Below, one piece after another: positions 13,946 to 26,099 of a stretch of 64,000 nt of DNA. Positions within the stretch are counted from its first letter, which is position 1. Every line of letters begins with the position of its first letter. A model generated the notes under the pieces. The model was given only the letters and a program-made list of their open reading frames with translations. It was not told the origin of the DNA and did not search any database. The DNA is taken from positions 682,001-746,000 of the forward strand of contig JAMXBD010000426.1 in the NCBI GenBank assembly GCA_024138025.1. The letters are read 5' to 3'. Source of the stretch: Combretum micranthum (taxonomy: Eukaryota; Streptophyta; Magnoliopsida; Myrtales; Combretaceae). The position numbers were made by a program, and so were the translations under genes.

Positions 13946-14131
13946 GTAAGTACAAGGCCTTAAGGCCATAGATTAACATCAGATACGAGCAACATTAGCA
14001 GTAACAGTCTACCTATTGTAGACACCCAATTTTTGCCCAATTAATTAAGGCTTTAATTAAACTCATTTTTCCAAAAGCCTTAAGTATTGATGAAGTTGGC
14101 TAAGTGATCAAGGCACAGGCCAAATGGCCTG

Positions 14132-14189
14132 TTGGTTAAACACATTGACCCACACACATACCCAAGCTCAAGGACACAGGTTCAAACCC
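14132..14189 (+). other. tRNA-like A/B box pair inside LTR D
   Basis: TTGGTTAAACACATTGACC (14132-14150) resembles a Pol III A box, and GGTTCAAACCC (14179-14189) closely matches a B box. The spacing is about 30 bp, as in tRNAs. No acceptor stem closes around them, so this is not a functional tRNA. It may be a tRNA-derived fragment or chance. Confidence 0.3.
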
Positions 14190-14650
14190 TAGCAAAGGCA
14201 AATTTTTTGCCTTTTTATCATTTTTGTTGCATTTTCATCTTTCTCAAAGTGACTTTTTACCTTACTTTGCATCGGTTTTTAACTGACAAAACTTCATTGA
14301 TTATTGAAATTGATGAAGCAATTGCAAAGTGGTTATAGAATATGAAAGATTAGTGCACAATTCATGAACAAAAACAACCCAAAAGTCACAAAATTCGTGC
14401 TAAAAAAATGGGAAAAAATTCAATTTGTGGGCATTCAATTGTACATGAATGGGGTTACAAGAATTGGAAAAATTGGGCAATTAATCTACCCATAATGGAT
14501 GATCTGATCGAGGATATGAAAAAGCAATCATCAATTCCTCAGTTACAAGCAAATCAATCACGAATTTTCGAATTAAATTCGTGAAAAACAAATAGGCAAA
14601 AATTGATTCATTTTTGAAACTGTTCGAAACGTAAAATTGAGCTTGCAACC

Positions 14651-14659
14651 TATAAATAG
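14651..14659 (+). promoter_or_regulatory. TATA box of LTR D
   Basis: TATAAATAG followed by GAGGGTCCTAGG. It lies 635 bp from the LTR start, in keeping with a U3/R boundary. Confidence 0.6.
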
Positions 14660-15157
14660 AGGGTCCTAGGAGCAAAAGGCACAAGTCAATTTCAAGAAAC
14701 ACATACATAACAAAGCTAATTCGAAATTCTCGAATTTAGGGTATAGAATTCGAATTTTCAAATTCGAAGTGATTGGATCGGATTTGGTAAAAATTGAGTG
14801 TTTTAGGAATGATAGAAACTTGATTTTGATGTTTTAGTGTGCTTGGATTTGATCAAATTGATCAAATTAACCTCTGCAAATTTTTTTTTAATTTTCGGAT
14901 TTGAGCCGCCGTACAACCACCGCCGGAACCGCCCCTTGCCGCCGTTCTGGGCGCGAACCACCACCTTCAGAGGACGCACCGTCGCACCAGGAGTCGGGCC
15001 GACAAGCTTCCAGCCGCCCACCACAGCCGCCGGAATCCGCCCCGAAAAGTCGCGACTTCGTCTTCTTCGTCCGATCGGGTCGGATCCGACCCGAAATTCG
15101 ACCCCAATATCTGAAGTCCAACCCGCCCGTTGGTCAACGGTCAACGTCAGATCTGAT

Positions 15158-15580
15158 CAGACGGTCCAGATTCAATCAAGCAAATCAGACGGTCCAGATT
15201 CAATCAAGCAGATCAGCGGCTCAGATTTGATCAAGCAAATCAGACGGTCCAGATTCAATCAAGCAGATCAGCGGCTCAGATTTGATCAAGCAGATCAGAC
15301 GGCCCAGATTCAATCCAGCGATCAGACGGCCTGGATTTCATCAAGCGATCAGACGGTTCAGATTTGATCGAGCAGATCAGACGGCCCAAATTTCATCAAG
15401 CAATCAGACGGCCCAGATTTCATCAAGCGATCAGACGACCCAGATTTCATCAAGCGATCAGACGGCTTAGATTCAATCAAGCGATCAGACGGCTCAGATC
15501 GAGTCAACAAGATCAGACGATCCAGATCGGTCAGCACGATCGACGCTCCAGATCTCGTCCGCTTCATCCAACGGTCTAGG
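15158..15580 (+). repeat. 27/28-bp minisatellite, about 15 units
   Basis: Tandem units of the type CAGACGGYCCAGATTYMATC + AAGCRGAT, mostly 27 bp with some of 28 bp. The first units alternate two variants (CAGACGGTCC and CAGCGGCTC), and later units are more uniform. Because 27 is a multiple of three and the array is GC-rich, several frames stay open on both strands. It lies downstream of the LTR TATA box, so it would be in the transcribed leader. Confidence 0.9.
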
Positions 15581-16799
15581 TCAATTCGCATTATTATATT
15601 ATTAGTTTATTATATAATTAATTTCAGAAAATAATAAAAAATAGCAAAAAATAGTAAAAAATTCATAAAAATTTATAAAAAATTCAGAAAATACAGAAAA
15701 TCCAGAAAAATCAAAATAATTATTTTTTATATAAATTTATTTTTTTTATATTTTTGAATATTTTTAATGTGTATTTATACATAAATTGCTTTTGGAAATG
15801 CATATTTAATGCATGAAAAATGATTTTAATATATTATAAAATATTCTGAATATGTTGTGAGTTTATGTGATGATTTTTTTAAAAAAAAAAATAAAAAAAA
15901 TATTATTATTAAATAAACAAAATAGATAAAAATGACAAAATTGGATTTTCCAAAACCAAAATTTTTCAGAAAAAAATAAATAATAAATAAATGATTTTTG
16001 AACTTAGAAAAATATGTTTTCATGGAAGGAAAATCAATTGATTAGATCATAGGACCATCAAAAATGATTTTCATAAAATTTAAAATTTAATGAACTTAAA
16101 TTGAGAATAGTTCAAAAATTAAAATTGATCAACAAATTAAGTTCTTTTTTAAAAGAACTACGTTTTGTCTGATCTCGATTAGCGAGTACGTAGGCACCTG
16201 CGGGGCGACATTAAAAAATAAAAAAAATGTGTTTGTTTTTTAAATATTGTGAATAACTATTTTGTAAATATAAGTTTTTTTTTTTAAAAAGGAATATATT
16301 GTTAATATTAATATTCTAAAAAAAATAAAAATGAAGAAAAGTATATAAAAAATAAAAAAATGAATGATTTGACTTATAAATATTTGTGCTATAATGTTTT
16401 ATTTGAATTTTTGAGCATATAAAGGGTGAATCATAATTTAAAATTCCAATAGTGGTAACCGATTTGGTTTTAATAGGTTAGCCCTGAATCCATGATATCT
16501 GGTTTTAAAAGTTTGTTTTTTTTTAAAACAAAATTTTCGCAGACTAGTAGCTAAGTTAGGATCAACCGACCCTTGATCCTAGCTTTTTATTTTTCCGATT
16601 TATATCGGGCAGCGACTCTAAAAAATTTTTCAAAAATTAAAATTTCTTTTAAACCTTAGTCGAGGATTCATGTTAAATGGGTTCGGGTTTAATGTGAATC
16701 GGGTTAAGAGAAACGAACCAGATAAGAATAGTGGAAAAACCCAGGCTCGACACCTATCAACATCTAAAAGAAAATTAAAGTGAGCAGGAGGAATATTAA

Positions 16800-17583
16800 T
16801 ATGGATGTAACCGGGTTGGCTCTTATATGGTTTCCGACCCACCCGACCCGTTAAAAACCCTATAGGGTTCAACACTATAGGGTTATAGGATCGGGTTTGG
16901 ATATATAGTAAAAACCCTATAGGGTTACAGGATCGGGTTTGGATCATATAACAAACTCGATGGAGACCCAATTACCCGGTATTATAATTAATAAATAAAT
17001 AAAAACATTACTAAAGGAGCAAAGAGAGAAAAAAAGACATGAAGGAACTACTATCTTTTTTGTCTCCAAGGATTTTTTTTTATATTTATGGATTAGTTAC
17101 GGATTTAGAACTTTTTATTAAATTTTGCTCAAGTCATGTTTGCTATAGAAATTAATATTACTTGTTGTCCGTTATATTTTAGTCCAAACATGAAATTTAA
17201 TTTAACCTTATTTTAAAAATCTTATACAATGACAAAAATAATATATTAATGTGTTTAAATGTTATACAATGAATGTGAACTACAACATTTTCTATCAATT
17301 CTATATGCATTATTTCATTTTTTGAATGTATAGGAAACTTATGCCAGAAGTACCGGTTTTTCTTAAATTTATTATTAAAATTTGAAAATAAGTTTTTTTT
17401 TTAAAGGGTTATAGGATTATAGGGTCGGGTTTCGGGTTCTAAATCAAACCCTATAGGGAAGGTTTGGATATAGCATCAAAACCCTGTAGGGTTATAGGGT
17501 CGGGTCTGGTAGACCCTATAGGGTAGCGGGTCGGGTTTCGGGTTCATATGATCCACCCGAAACCCAACCCGGTTGCATCCCTA
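16800..17583. mobile_element. Non-autonomous hAT element (784 bp) in the LINE 1 3' region
   Basis: The terminal inverted repeats are TATGGATGTAACCGGGTTGG and, from the other end, TAGGGATGCAACCGGGTTGG (18 of 20 match). They are flanked by perfect 8-bp duplications AATATTAA (16792-16799 and 17584-17591), the hAT signature. There is no transposase. The interior is built of repeated palindromic AACCCTATAGGGTT and GGTCGGGTTTCGGG motifs towards both ends. The minus frame at 16971-16630 crosses its boundary and is not a gene. Confidence 0.85.
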
Positions 17584-17591
17584 AATATTAA

Positions 17592-19172
17592 GAAATTTAA
17601 AACCCAAATCTATTGCAACACTACTCTTGCCAAAAAAATTAGCACATGAGTTAAGATCTCTTAGATAGGGTTAATCCGCAATTGTCATTCTGCAGATATC
17701 AAAGCTTTGATCATCTAAACTAATATGGCCTTATGAGTGCGCCTAGCATTAGAAACTAAAGGAATAACTTCCCTCAAATCTGATTCCAATACAATCTTCT
17801 TGAAACACAGTTGCCAAACTAAATTAAGACCAAAATATATAGGCCATAATTCAGCATCCAATCTGAACATGATCCGATTTTATGCATAAAACTAGAAATC
17901 CACTCCCTTTCGACATTTCTCACCAAGCCTCCAGCTGCAGCATTTAGATTCTAAAGAATACAAGAACCATCTACATTCAATTTTACCCACCCATGTTTAG
18001 GTGGACTCCATTATTTCTATTTATCCGCATTTTTATTTTGCATCAAAGCACAATTCTGATTATAAGAGATTGGAAATTTTCAGCTCAATCTAAAATATTC
18101 TGAGTTAAGTTTCTACACCATTCATCTACTTCTTAGAAAAGAAAATTATTTCTCATTTTCTATAAAAGCCAAATTGCAGAACCAAAAATAATATTCCATT
18201 CCAAACCAGGAAATCTACCATATTTTATCTTTTTTAGATTCCATTCCTTCCACTCCTTCACATTCATTAAGAAAAATTAAGGAGCAAAGGAACTATGTAA
18301 GAGCTAATATCAAATAAATTTAGCACATACACAGTCTTGAAGTGCATGAAAGGTGTCTTCCTCTGCCTGATTGCAACGTTGGCAAATGTTAGGAAATGAT
18401 GTCGCGTCTTTGACACAAATTCACCGTTGCTATTCTATTATGAACTACCTACCATAAAAAAGTTCTAATCCACTGTAACCCCTCCATTTCCATATCAGTT
18501 TCCATATTCACCTCCCTCTCTGAATATTGAAAATCATTATTAGTCAGTGCATAAGCACTTTTCAAGGAAATTTCCCTAACTTGTTAAACATCCGTAATGG
18601 AGAATCACTCCCAGCTACATGTGATGGAGGTGGAATTGCAGCTATAAGAAGGCAAATATCTTTAAGAAGGATATTTCAAGTCTACCCCAATCCCAATGAC
18701 CATCCGAACCAATAAAGCAGTCGGTAGTCATTTCTAGATCAACATTATCAAGAGGAATCAAAGTGTGATTTTTAAGAGGTAAAATACCCTCAATCCAGTT
18801 ATTACTTCAGAATCTGTAAGTTAGGACATCCCCAATAGACCATGAAATACCTTCTAGAAAGGCTCTCCAAATGGAGACTATACCCATCTAAATTACCGAA
18901 GCAGATTTGGTGTTAATGATGCAAAGGTCTTTCCAACTCGACTTGATATATTTGTTTACAAGAACCTTAACCCATAGATCTTCCCTTTGAGTGACTATTC
19001 CCAAGCAAGCTTCATCAAGAAACTTTCATTAATAAGATGAGCCTTCTTCAAACCCAATCCACTTAAGTCTATATCTTTACAAACTTGATCCGATCCATAA
19101 GATGCAATCTTTTCTTCCCTACTATTGATCCCCATATGAAGTTCCTAACCAAACAATCAATTTCATTATAGG
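17592..19172 (-). pseudogene. LINE 1 ORF2, 3' half (RT thumb, zf-RVT, RNase H)
   Basis: Continues ORF2 after solo LTR B. From the 5' side on the minus strand it has an RNFIWGS motif (near 19135), usual for the region after the RT core in plant LINEs, then a zinc-finger-like reverse-transcriptase tail with CQRC...H...C (about 18390-18325), and an RNase H-like domain with LESDLREVIPLVSNARR (about 17830-17720). The encoded enzyme would copy LINE RNA at nicked target DNA in the nucleus. Stops and frame changes occur throughout, so it is inactive. It ends at the hAT element, beyond which only untranslated sequence remains. Confidence 0.75.
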
Positions 19173-22051
19173 TGTCATGCCCCAAGGGATACTCTAAACG
19201 TGGTAGTCTACCGTACACAATATTAAAACCTATGAATGACTTCTTTTGTTATGTAAAGGCTTTCATATTATGCACAAGGCGTACAACACATTAGAGAAAA
19301 CGCATCAGAGTAGTGCAATTTACATTCATAGCAATTAAATAACAAGGTATGAGAAATACTTAACATGAAACATAAACAAGGTCAATTACAACTCTTAAGG
19401 GCATACCCCCACTATTGTCTTCAAGACTACATAAATACAATTCCTAGTACTCTCCAAAAGTTCAACATAACATATGTTATTCATAAAGAAATTTAAAACA
19501 AGAAAATTCCTTCTATGCGTCTACTTCCTTAGTAGAAGCTCAATAATCCACCGTTGATTCCCTTAATTTCCTGTCCTCGGATAAAGTCTCAAGCGTACCT
19601 GTTTTAACAAAGATCTATGGGGATATAAGCTTACAACAAGCTTAATGAGATATTTCTTTTTATTCGCACAGTGATTTCAAGCAAGTTTATTAATTCACGC
19701 GTATGTTATGCAATAACCTCATGATACAAACAATTATGTATGGATATCCAGAAACCATACATAGAACAGATTTACATCTTCCGTATTATGGTTAGGGAAT
19801 TTAGGTCTAAAGATCTCTACTATCTTCACTGCTAGTCCCCTAGCACTCTGCTCACAGCGATCATCGGCATGACTCATCCTTGGGATATCCCTGGTACGTC
19901 TTAGTTTCCTAAGAATAAGCTTGCCCTCTAGCCCTTCCAATTCCTCACGTAGGAGTAGCAATCCTTATTATATGACTTAATAGATGCAATGCGTGTCCAT
20001 TTAATTTATATCGAGATCGAGTATAATTATGGTATACTTAAAAGTGATCAAACAAGCAACATCTAATAATGTATCTAAATAATGATTTGTTGGTTCGATA
20101 TGCTTAGCATCCTTTGTCATACATACATGAAAGCATTTACATATAAACCCATAACCCCATACATACTCATTTTTATCTTGTACCTACATATCTAATGCAA
20201 CTATTTAGAAGCATAAGCAACGTAACAAAAATAGAAGGGAAAACTTACTCATCCGTATCATAATCTTCCTAGTCACAGTAATCCTCAAGAAGGGAAGTCT
20301 CGTATTCCTCATCACCTAGACAAAAGAAATACTAGGAATAAGTATTTTATAGAAGTTCTACTCAAACTTTCTAATTATATCATGTTATTTTCGTCAAAAT
20401 TCATATTATGTGAAATCCCAATTTAAAATTATCATAATTGGCTCATTTTAACTCAAAATTTTGCATATAAGATATCTTTTTCTATCTATTAAAAAATATC
20501 TATCTATTTCTAAGGTTATTCTAATCATTTGAAGTTATTTAGTTTTGAAAATGGGTTGGTACATATTAGTTACGAAAATTCCAGCTTTCAATTGAAATTT
20601 TTCTAAATTCTATCTCATCCAAAATTTCATAGAAAATGCATAAATATTTATATAGTTGAAAAGTCCTTTTTAATATATACATAGACTCATATTATATGTA
20701 CGATTCTAGTGATGTTATCTTAAAAATAAATACAACCTTTGTGAAAGATAGAATTTTGTGAAGATCATCCTTTAACTTGTGATTAAATGCTATTTTGTAA
20801 ATTTATGACTTAATATCCTTAAAAGTCTTATATTTGTTCACAAATTCTTAATAATTTATTTTATAAAACATGATTTCACATATTTGTGACATAAAACCCA
20901 AGTGTATTTTCTCTTAAAGAATTTCCTAAGTTTGATTTTTTCAACAAAATTCTAATTCTTAGATTTTGTAAATGTGAACTCAATTAAAGAAAATCATGAT
21001 TCCATATTTATTTTAAGTTCATGAATATTTTATTTTCATGCTAAATTTCTTTTAACTAATTATTTTTCAAAACATGAACCTTTATGTAGTTGTGATGAAA
21101 AATCATCTTAAGTTGTATAACGAATATGTTTTAAGTTTTATCATAGAAGAAAAATTGTGTGAATGACTTGTTCTAAACTTTTATGCTTATAATATTCCTT
21201 TCTTAATTTAAATTTCTCAACACATGGACCTTTAAGGGTTTTTGGAAAAATCTTCAATTTATTACAAGTGTGTGCCTAGTTATTATAACTATTATATCTT
21301 AATTTTATAAAAAGAAAATAAATCTACTTCTTAAAGCTTAGTTCCTTAAGTTGTATACCGATTTTATTTCTAAGTAGATTTTAATTAATGAGTTGATCTT
21401 AGCTTGACTTGAAAAATTTGTTTAGTTCTTAGTGTTTATTAAAGTGTTGGTAATAATCTCATAAATAAGTTTTTAAGAAAAATTTCCATATCAATAAATT
21501 TTATTTTTGGTAGTTTGAAAAGAGAGTAACGAAACCACTTAGTTAAATTTTTAAGAAGTCTTGCATAATACTAAAATTTATGATGAGCTTGTCTAAATTT
21601 TTTAAGAGAAGTTGTTAAAATAATTTCTAAGTTTTAATGGAAACTTTCCTAAGTGACAAAAATTATTTTTATGGTGAGCTTAGTTTCATTTTCTTTATCA
21701 AAGAAAGAACTTCTTTTATTTTTATTAAGATAACAACAACATAACCATGCATTAATATGAACTTATAGTTAAGTAATGTGACAAAAATAACTTATATGAA
21801 AGATAAAAGACATAGAAATAAAATAAGCACAAAATAAAGTCAAATATTGGGAAGTCTTAGCTTGTATCAAGACTTCTCGACTTAGACATGGGCAAGTCCA
21901 TAAAGAGAAATAAGAACAAAAATTGTTTTGACTTGATGAGGACAAATCTAATACTAGAAAGAGTAGTCTTAATAGCATAAATAAATAAATTGCAATAAAT
22001 ATAAGAGCATGAATAAATAAAATTATGTTAGTGAGCTTATAGGCTCTAAGA

Positions 22052-22072
22052 ATATATATATATATATATATA
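22052..22072. repeat. (AT)n microsatellite in LTR B
   Basis: About 10 AT dinucleotides. Confidence 0.85.
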
Positions 22073-22437
22073 AACTTAGTAATATATAAAAGTTAGATTA
22101 GGAGCAATAATAAAACATAATAATATATCAATAATAATAATAATATTTGAATATTGTTAAACAAGACATGAACATATTATTGCTTTCATAATACCATGGG
22201 TATAGAAAACATACACAATGGTCATGTTATGTTAACATGAAATAAAGAATATTTTAGAAATTTTTACTTAAGGTAAAGAAGTGGATGATAGAAGAAAAGG
22301 GGGTTGATGTTATATGGAGATAGTAATGATATGGAAAGAAAAGAGAATGGGAAAAATTTTGGAGAGATTTTATGGAGAGAATTTGAGAGTTTTTGGTATG
22401 TTAAAGAAATGTAAGAATGAAATAGAGGGAGATGGGG

Positions 22438-22445
22438 TATTTATA
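22438..22445 (-). promoter_or_regulatory. TATA box of LTR B
   Basis: The minus strand reads TATAAATA followed by CCCCATCTCCC. It is consistent with the orientation inferred from the LTR termini. Confidence 0.5.
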
Positions 22446-23593
22446 GATAAATGTGAAAGAAAATTAGATGTAATTAAATAAAAGGAAAAAGAAAAATTAG
22501 ATAAATGGAGGAGAGATGGGCGCCATTTTTGTGTTGTAGAGGGGAAGGAAATTATTTAATTTGTAATTTTGTAATGAAAAGTTATAATTTGTAAGATGTG
22601 AAAGATGGAAAGTAATATTGGAAATGAAATTTATAAGAAATAGGTATGGTAGAGTATAGAATAAATTGTAAGAATAAGTTGTAAAAGAAAGTAAACACAG
22701 AGGAATAGTAATGAATAATATAGCATAATAAATTAAATAGTAGACATGACAAATTAGTGTCGGTAGTAAAGAATATACGCGTAAACGAGCTATATCTAGT
22801 ATTTTTAGATAACGAAAAATTCTAAAACTAATATTTTTTAATTCCTCATATTATTATGAGTCTATTGGTGTTATTATAATATTTTTACCGTTTTGCATAT
22901 CTAGACCCTGATTTTGAAAACTAATCCCGTTCGGGTTCGAACGAATTAAATTTTGATGAATATAATCTTTTTAGGTTCTATTACATTATATATACTACAG
23001 TCTTCAATTATCTCATTTTCATTATTTTAGGGTTTAAAGTGCAGAATTGCTAGATCTAATCTCACTAGGGCTTGTTGTTGACCTAGTTGACTTTTAATTT
23101 TGATTCAATTCTAGCTTCAAGATTTCCTCGTAAAATTTTAAAATTTAGGGTTTTATCTCATACTTATATTTTCAATTCAAAATTTATGTTTTACTTTGTT
23201 TTTTTATGATTTATTTAATATTTTTCAGTTCTCGAGATTGTTTAATCGAGTCTAAGGTTACGTGTTGACTCAATTTGATTTTCGGTATTAATTGAAATTT
23301 TTTATTCTAAAATTAACCGAAGAGTCTAAGGTTTTATAATTTGTCATTGAATATTGCTTGGATATACTATCTCGATTTTCACGTTAGAGGTCAGATAAGT
23401 GAAATGAACCATTATTGATTCTTCCATTTTGTTTTTTAAGGTTCTCATTTTCTTAAGGTTAAAAAATTTCGTATTTGATCTTGTTTAGAATTCGGTTTTT
23501 GATTCGGATCGTTTTTTCTTTTTTAGGATTTTGGTTTTAGTATTTAATTCTGGGATTATTTTCTAGGAGTTATGAAAGCTTTAGGTGTTTACA

Positions 23594-25992
23594 ATAGGTG
23601 GTGATTGGCATCTTAGTTGTTTGCATTTGAAAGCTAAGAATAGATTGCAAGCATGTTTGAGCTAGTGTCGTTCATCCAACAAATGACGAAGAGGAAGATT
23701 TCGAACCAGCAAGATTACTTTTGAGTTTTTCCATAATATCACTATATATATCTTTAGTTACCCTTCTATGCGGGAGAGGGCTTCTAAGATATTTCCCCAT
23801 ATTATTTGTCTTACAAAACCAAAGCTCCTACTTATTTCGTCACTAAGGCCGTGAGTTACATTCTTAGAAAAGAGAATCTTTATTTTTCACATATTTACCT
23901 TTTGTCCAAAGGCAGCTTCAAAGCTCTTTAAAATCTCTTGAATGACCGTAACTTAATTTAGTGATGCTTTGGCAAACGAAAATAGATCATTTGCGAAAAA
24001 GAGGCGGGACAATCTTGGCTTGTTACTTCCCAACTTTATACCATTCGATCTACCATTCTCTACTACATCATGAATACCATGTGACAGTCCCTCCACACAT
24101 AAAACAAAGAGGTATAGAGAAAGTGAATCATGTAATCAGGCTCCCCTTGAGGGAGTAAAAATTTCAGATAATCATCGTTCTAAAGTACTCTCATCTAAGC
24201 TATGGAAATGCAAGACATGATTCTAGAGACAAGAATATCATCAATCCCGGTCAGAGCAAGCATCTCATGAATAAAGGACTATCAAATCTGTCATTTACCT
24301 TTTCCAAGTCTATTTTAATAGCCATCCAGCCCTTGCGTCCTTTCTTCGACTTTATAACCTCTTAGGCTATAATTATATTATATGTTATTCATTGCCTTGA
24401 AACGAAGCTTATTTGCATCGACCAACCAATTTTCGCATAATAGATTTTAACCGACTACTAATTAGCTTAGTAATTAGTTTGCACGCAATGTTGCACAAGC
24501 TAATCGTCTAAAGCTAGTAAGAGTCATCGGGTTACTTACTTTAGGAACTAAAACTAAGAGAGTATCATTGAGAGACTAAGGGACTTCACCACAATGAAAA
24601 AATCTCCTTACCATATGAAACACACTTTGGCCAACTATGTCCCATTGCGATTGGTAGAAGAAGTTGCTCCATCCATCTAGATCAGGTACCTTATAAGGAC
24701 CCATATCAAACACAGCTTTCCGCACTTCCAAATATTAATGTCTGCTCCTAAAGACTCTAAATCAACATAATTCAATCCAGGATATCTATGTTGCCTCAAA
24801 GAAAAGCGTCTACTTTCTTCTTCAGAGAACAAATTGCCATAGAAGTTCACTCCATTGACTTAAAGTGTTTTGATCCTCCATCCACTCTCCATTAAGCCCT
24901 TTTAGCATAGTGATCTTATTCCGTCTACGGCTGTTGATAGTGCCGAGATGAAAAAATCTCGTGTTTCTATCTCCATGGTTAATCCATTTCGATCGAGACT
25001 TTTGGAACCACAACATCTCTTCCTGAGACAACACATTCTCATTTTCCTTTTACAGTTCTCTTCTTCTTCCTTCTAGAGACAAAGAGGATTGTGATTGAAA
25101 TCTATAATCTAGTTTAGAAATCTGATGAAGTAGAAGGAATATATTATTGAAAACATATTTATTCCATTTATGCAGTTTTCTCACACAACTATTGGAATTA
25201 GACACAAAATCAACACTTGAATTCCAGCCATCTCTAAGAAAAGTCTTGAAGCTAAGATAGGATAACGAACAAGCTTGAAACCAAAAAGGGTGAATATCAA
25301 CATCAAATCCTAGATTACCAAAAGGAAGTAAAAGAATAAAGCGATGATCTGATTTAAGTTTTAAAATGAATAAGCAATCCTTCTGGAAATTAGATTCTCA
25401 AATTTTGATTACATGAAGCATGGTCCAATCTTTCTTTAAGGAGCCCACGTTCCCAAGTAAATTTTGGGCCTTAGAAATTAATATCAATTAGACTATACTC
25501 TTCGATCAGCAGACTCAACTCACAGCATTTGCTTCAATTAGCTTTGGCTCCTCCAATTTTCTCATCACAACTTAAGTAAACATTTAAGTCTCCAATGACT
25601 AGCCAAGGGAGATAGATTCTATAGTTTAAACTGACAAGAGCATTTCACAAATGCTTACGTAAAGAATAGCAAGGATTGGCAAAAACAGAAGTATGTACAT
25701 CTCCATCCCCATTCAACCTCCAATAAACATGTATCCATTATTTTCCTTGATCAATCAAGTTAACAAAGATTTCAAAATCATTCCAAAGGACCCAAATTCC
25801 CCTAGAAGTACCAATAACATCTTCGTTCAACCAACAATTAAACCCTAATTTCTTGATGACAAAATCAGCTTTAATTCCACTAATTCTAGGTTCTAACATA
25901 ACCAAACTATTGGGTTTATGTTTCCTCACCATATCTCGAGCTACATTCAAGAAAATGGGACAAGATGCCCCTTGACAATTCCAATACAACAT
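23594..25992 (-). pseudogene. LINE 1 ORF2, 5' half (APE endonuclease and RT)
   Basis: The start region (about 25992) encodes LYWNCQGA, then VRKHKPNSLVMLEPR and GIWVLW, the N-terminal signature of the APE-type endonuclease of plant LINEs that nicks target DNA. Downstream, KWINHGDRNTRFFH (about 24990-24945) is the conserved linker before the reverse transcriptase. The RT active-site motif near 23998-23986 reads FFAND where the family has F-A-D-D, so the first catalytic Asp is Asn. There are several stops. The frame continues on the far side of solo LTR B. Confidence 0.8.
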
Positions 25993-26099
25993 AAACATAG
26001 GAATAAAAAATTTGAAAATGAAGCAAGATATCATAAAGGCCATTAAACCTACCTACTAGATTCATCATCCGTAGCCAACATGGTTGCTTCATTTTCTCC

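Larger units (their letters stand above)
14017..16752 (+). mobile_element. Solo LTR D (2.7 kb) inserted in LINE 1
   Basis: It begins TGTAGACACCC, ends CCAGGCTCGACA, and is flanked by identical CCTAT duplications (14012-14016 and 16753-16757). TATAAATAG at 14651-14659 sets plus orientation. It carries a GC-rich leader (14905-15120) and a 27/28-bp minisatellite (15158-15580), plus a block near 16190 (GTACGTAGGCACCTGC) seen near the 3' end of some plant gypsy LTRs of the Tat/Ogre type; that lineage is a guess. The long open frames at 14837-15367 and nearby are by-products of the GC-rich repeat, not genes. Confidence 0.85.
19173..23593 (-). mobile_element. Solo LTR B (4.4 kb) inserted in LINE 1
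   Basis: On the plus strand it reads TGTCATGCCCC...GGTGTTTACA with perfect ATAGG duplications at 19168-19172 and 23594-23598. On its own (minus) strand it starts TGTAAACACC and ends GGGGCATGACA, matching the termini of LTRs A and C. A TATAAATA box lies on the minus strand at 22445-22438. It interrupts LINE 1 ORF2 within the reverse transcriptase region. Only one LTR remains, so the internal region was lost by recombination. It is about 600 bp longer than its relatives, mostly in the U3 part. Confidence 0.85.

Noticed and set aside
14837..15367. 176-codon open frame, the longest but one in the window
   Set aside because: It lies in the GC-rich leader and minisatellite of LTR D. Overlapping frames on both strands are open for the same reason, and it has no domain.
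16630..16971. 113-codon minus-strand frame
   Set aside because: It crosses the boundary of the hAT element and reads its palindromic repeats and the end of LTR D; not a gene.
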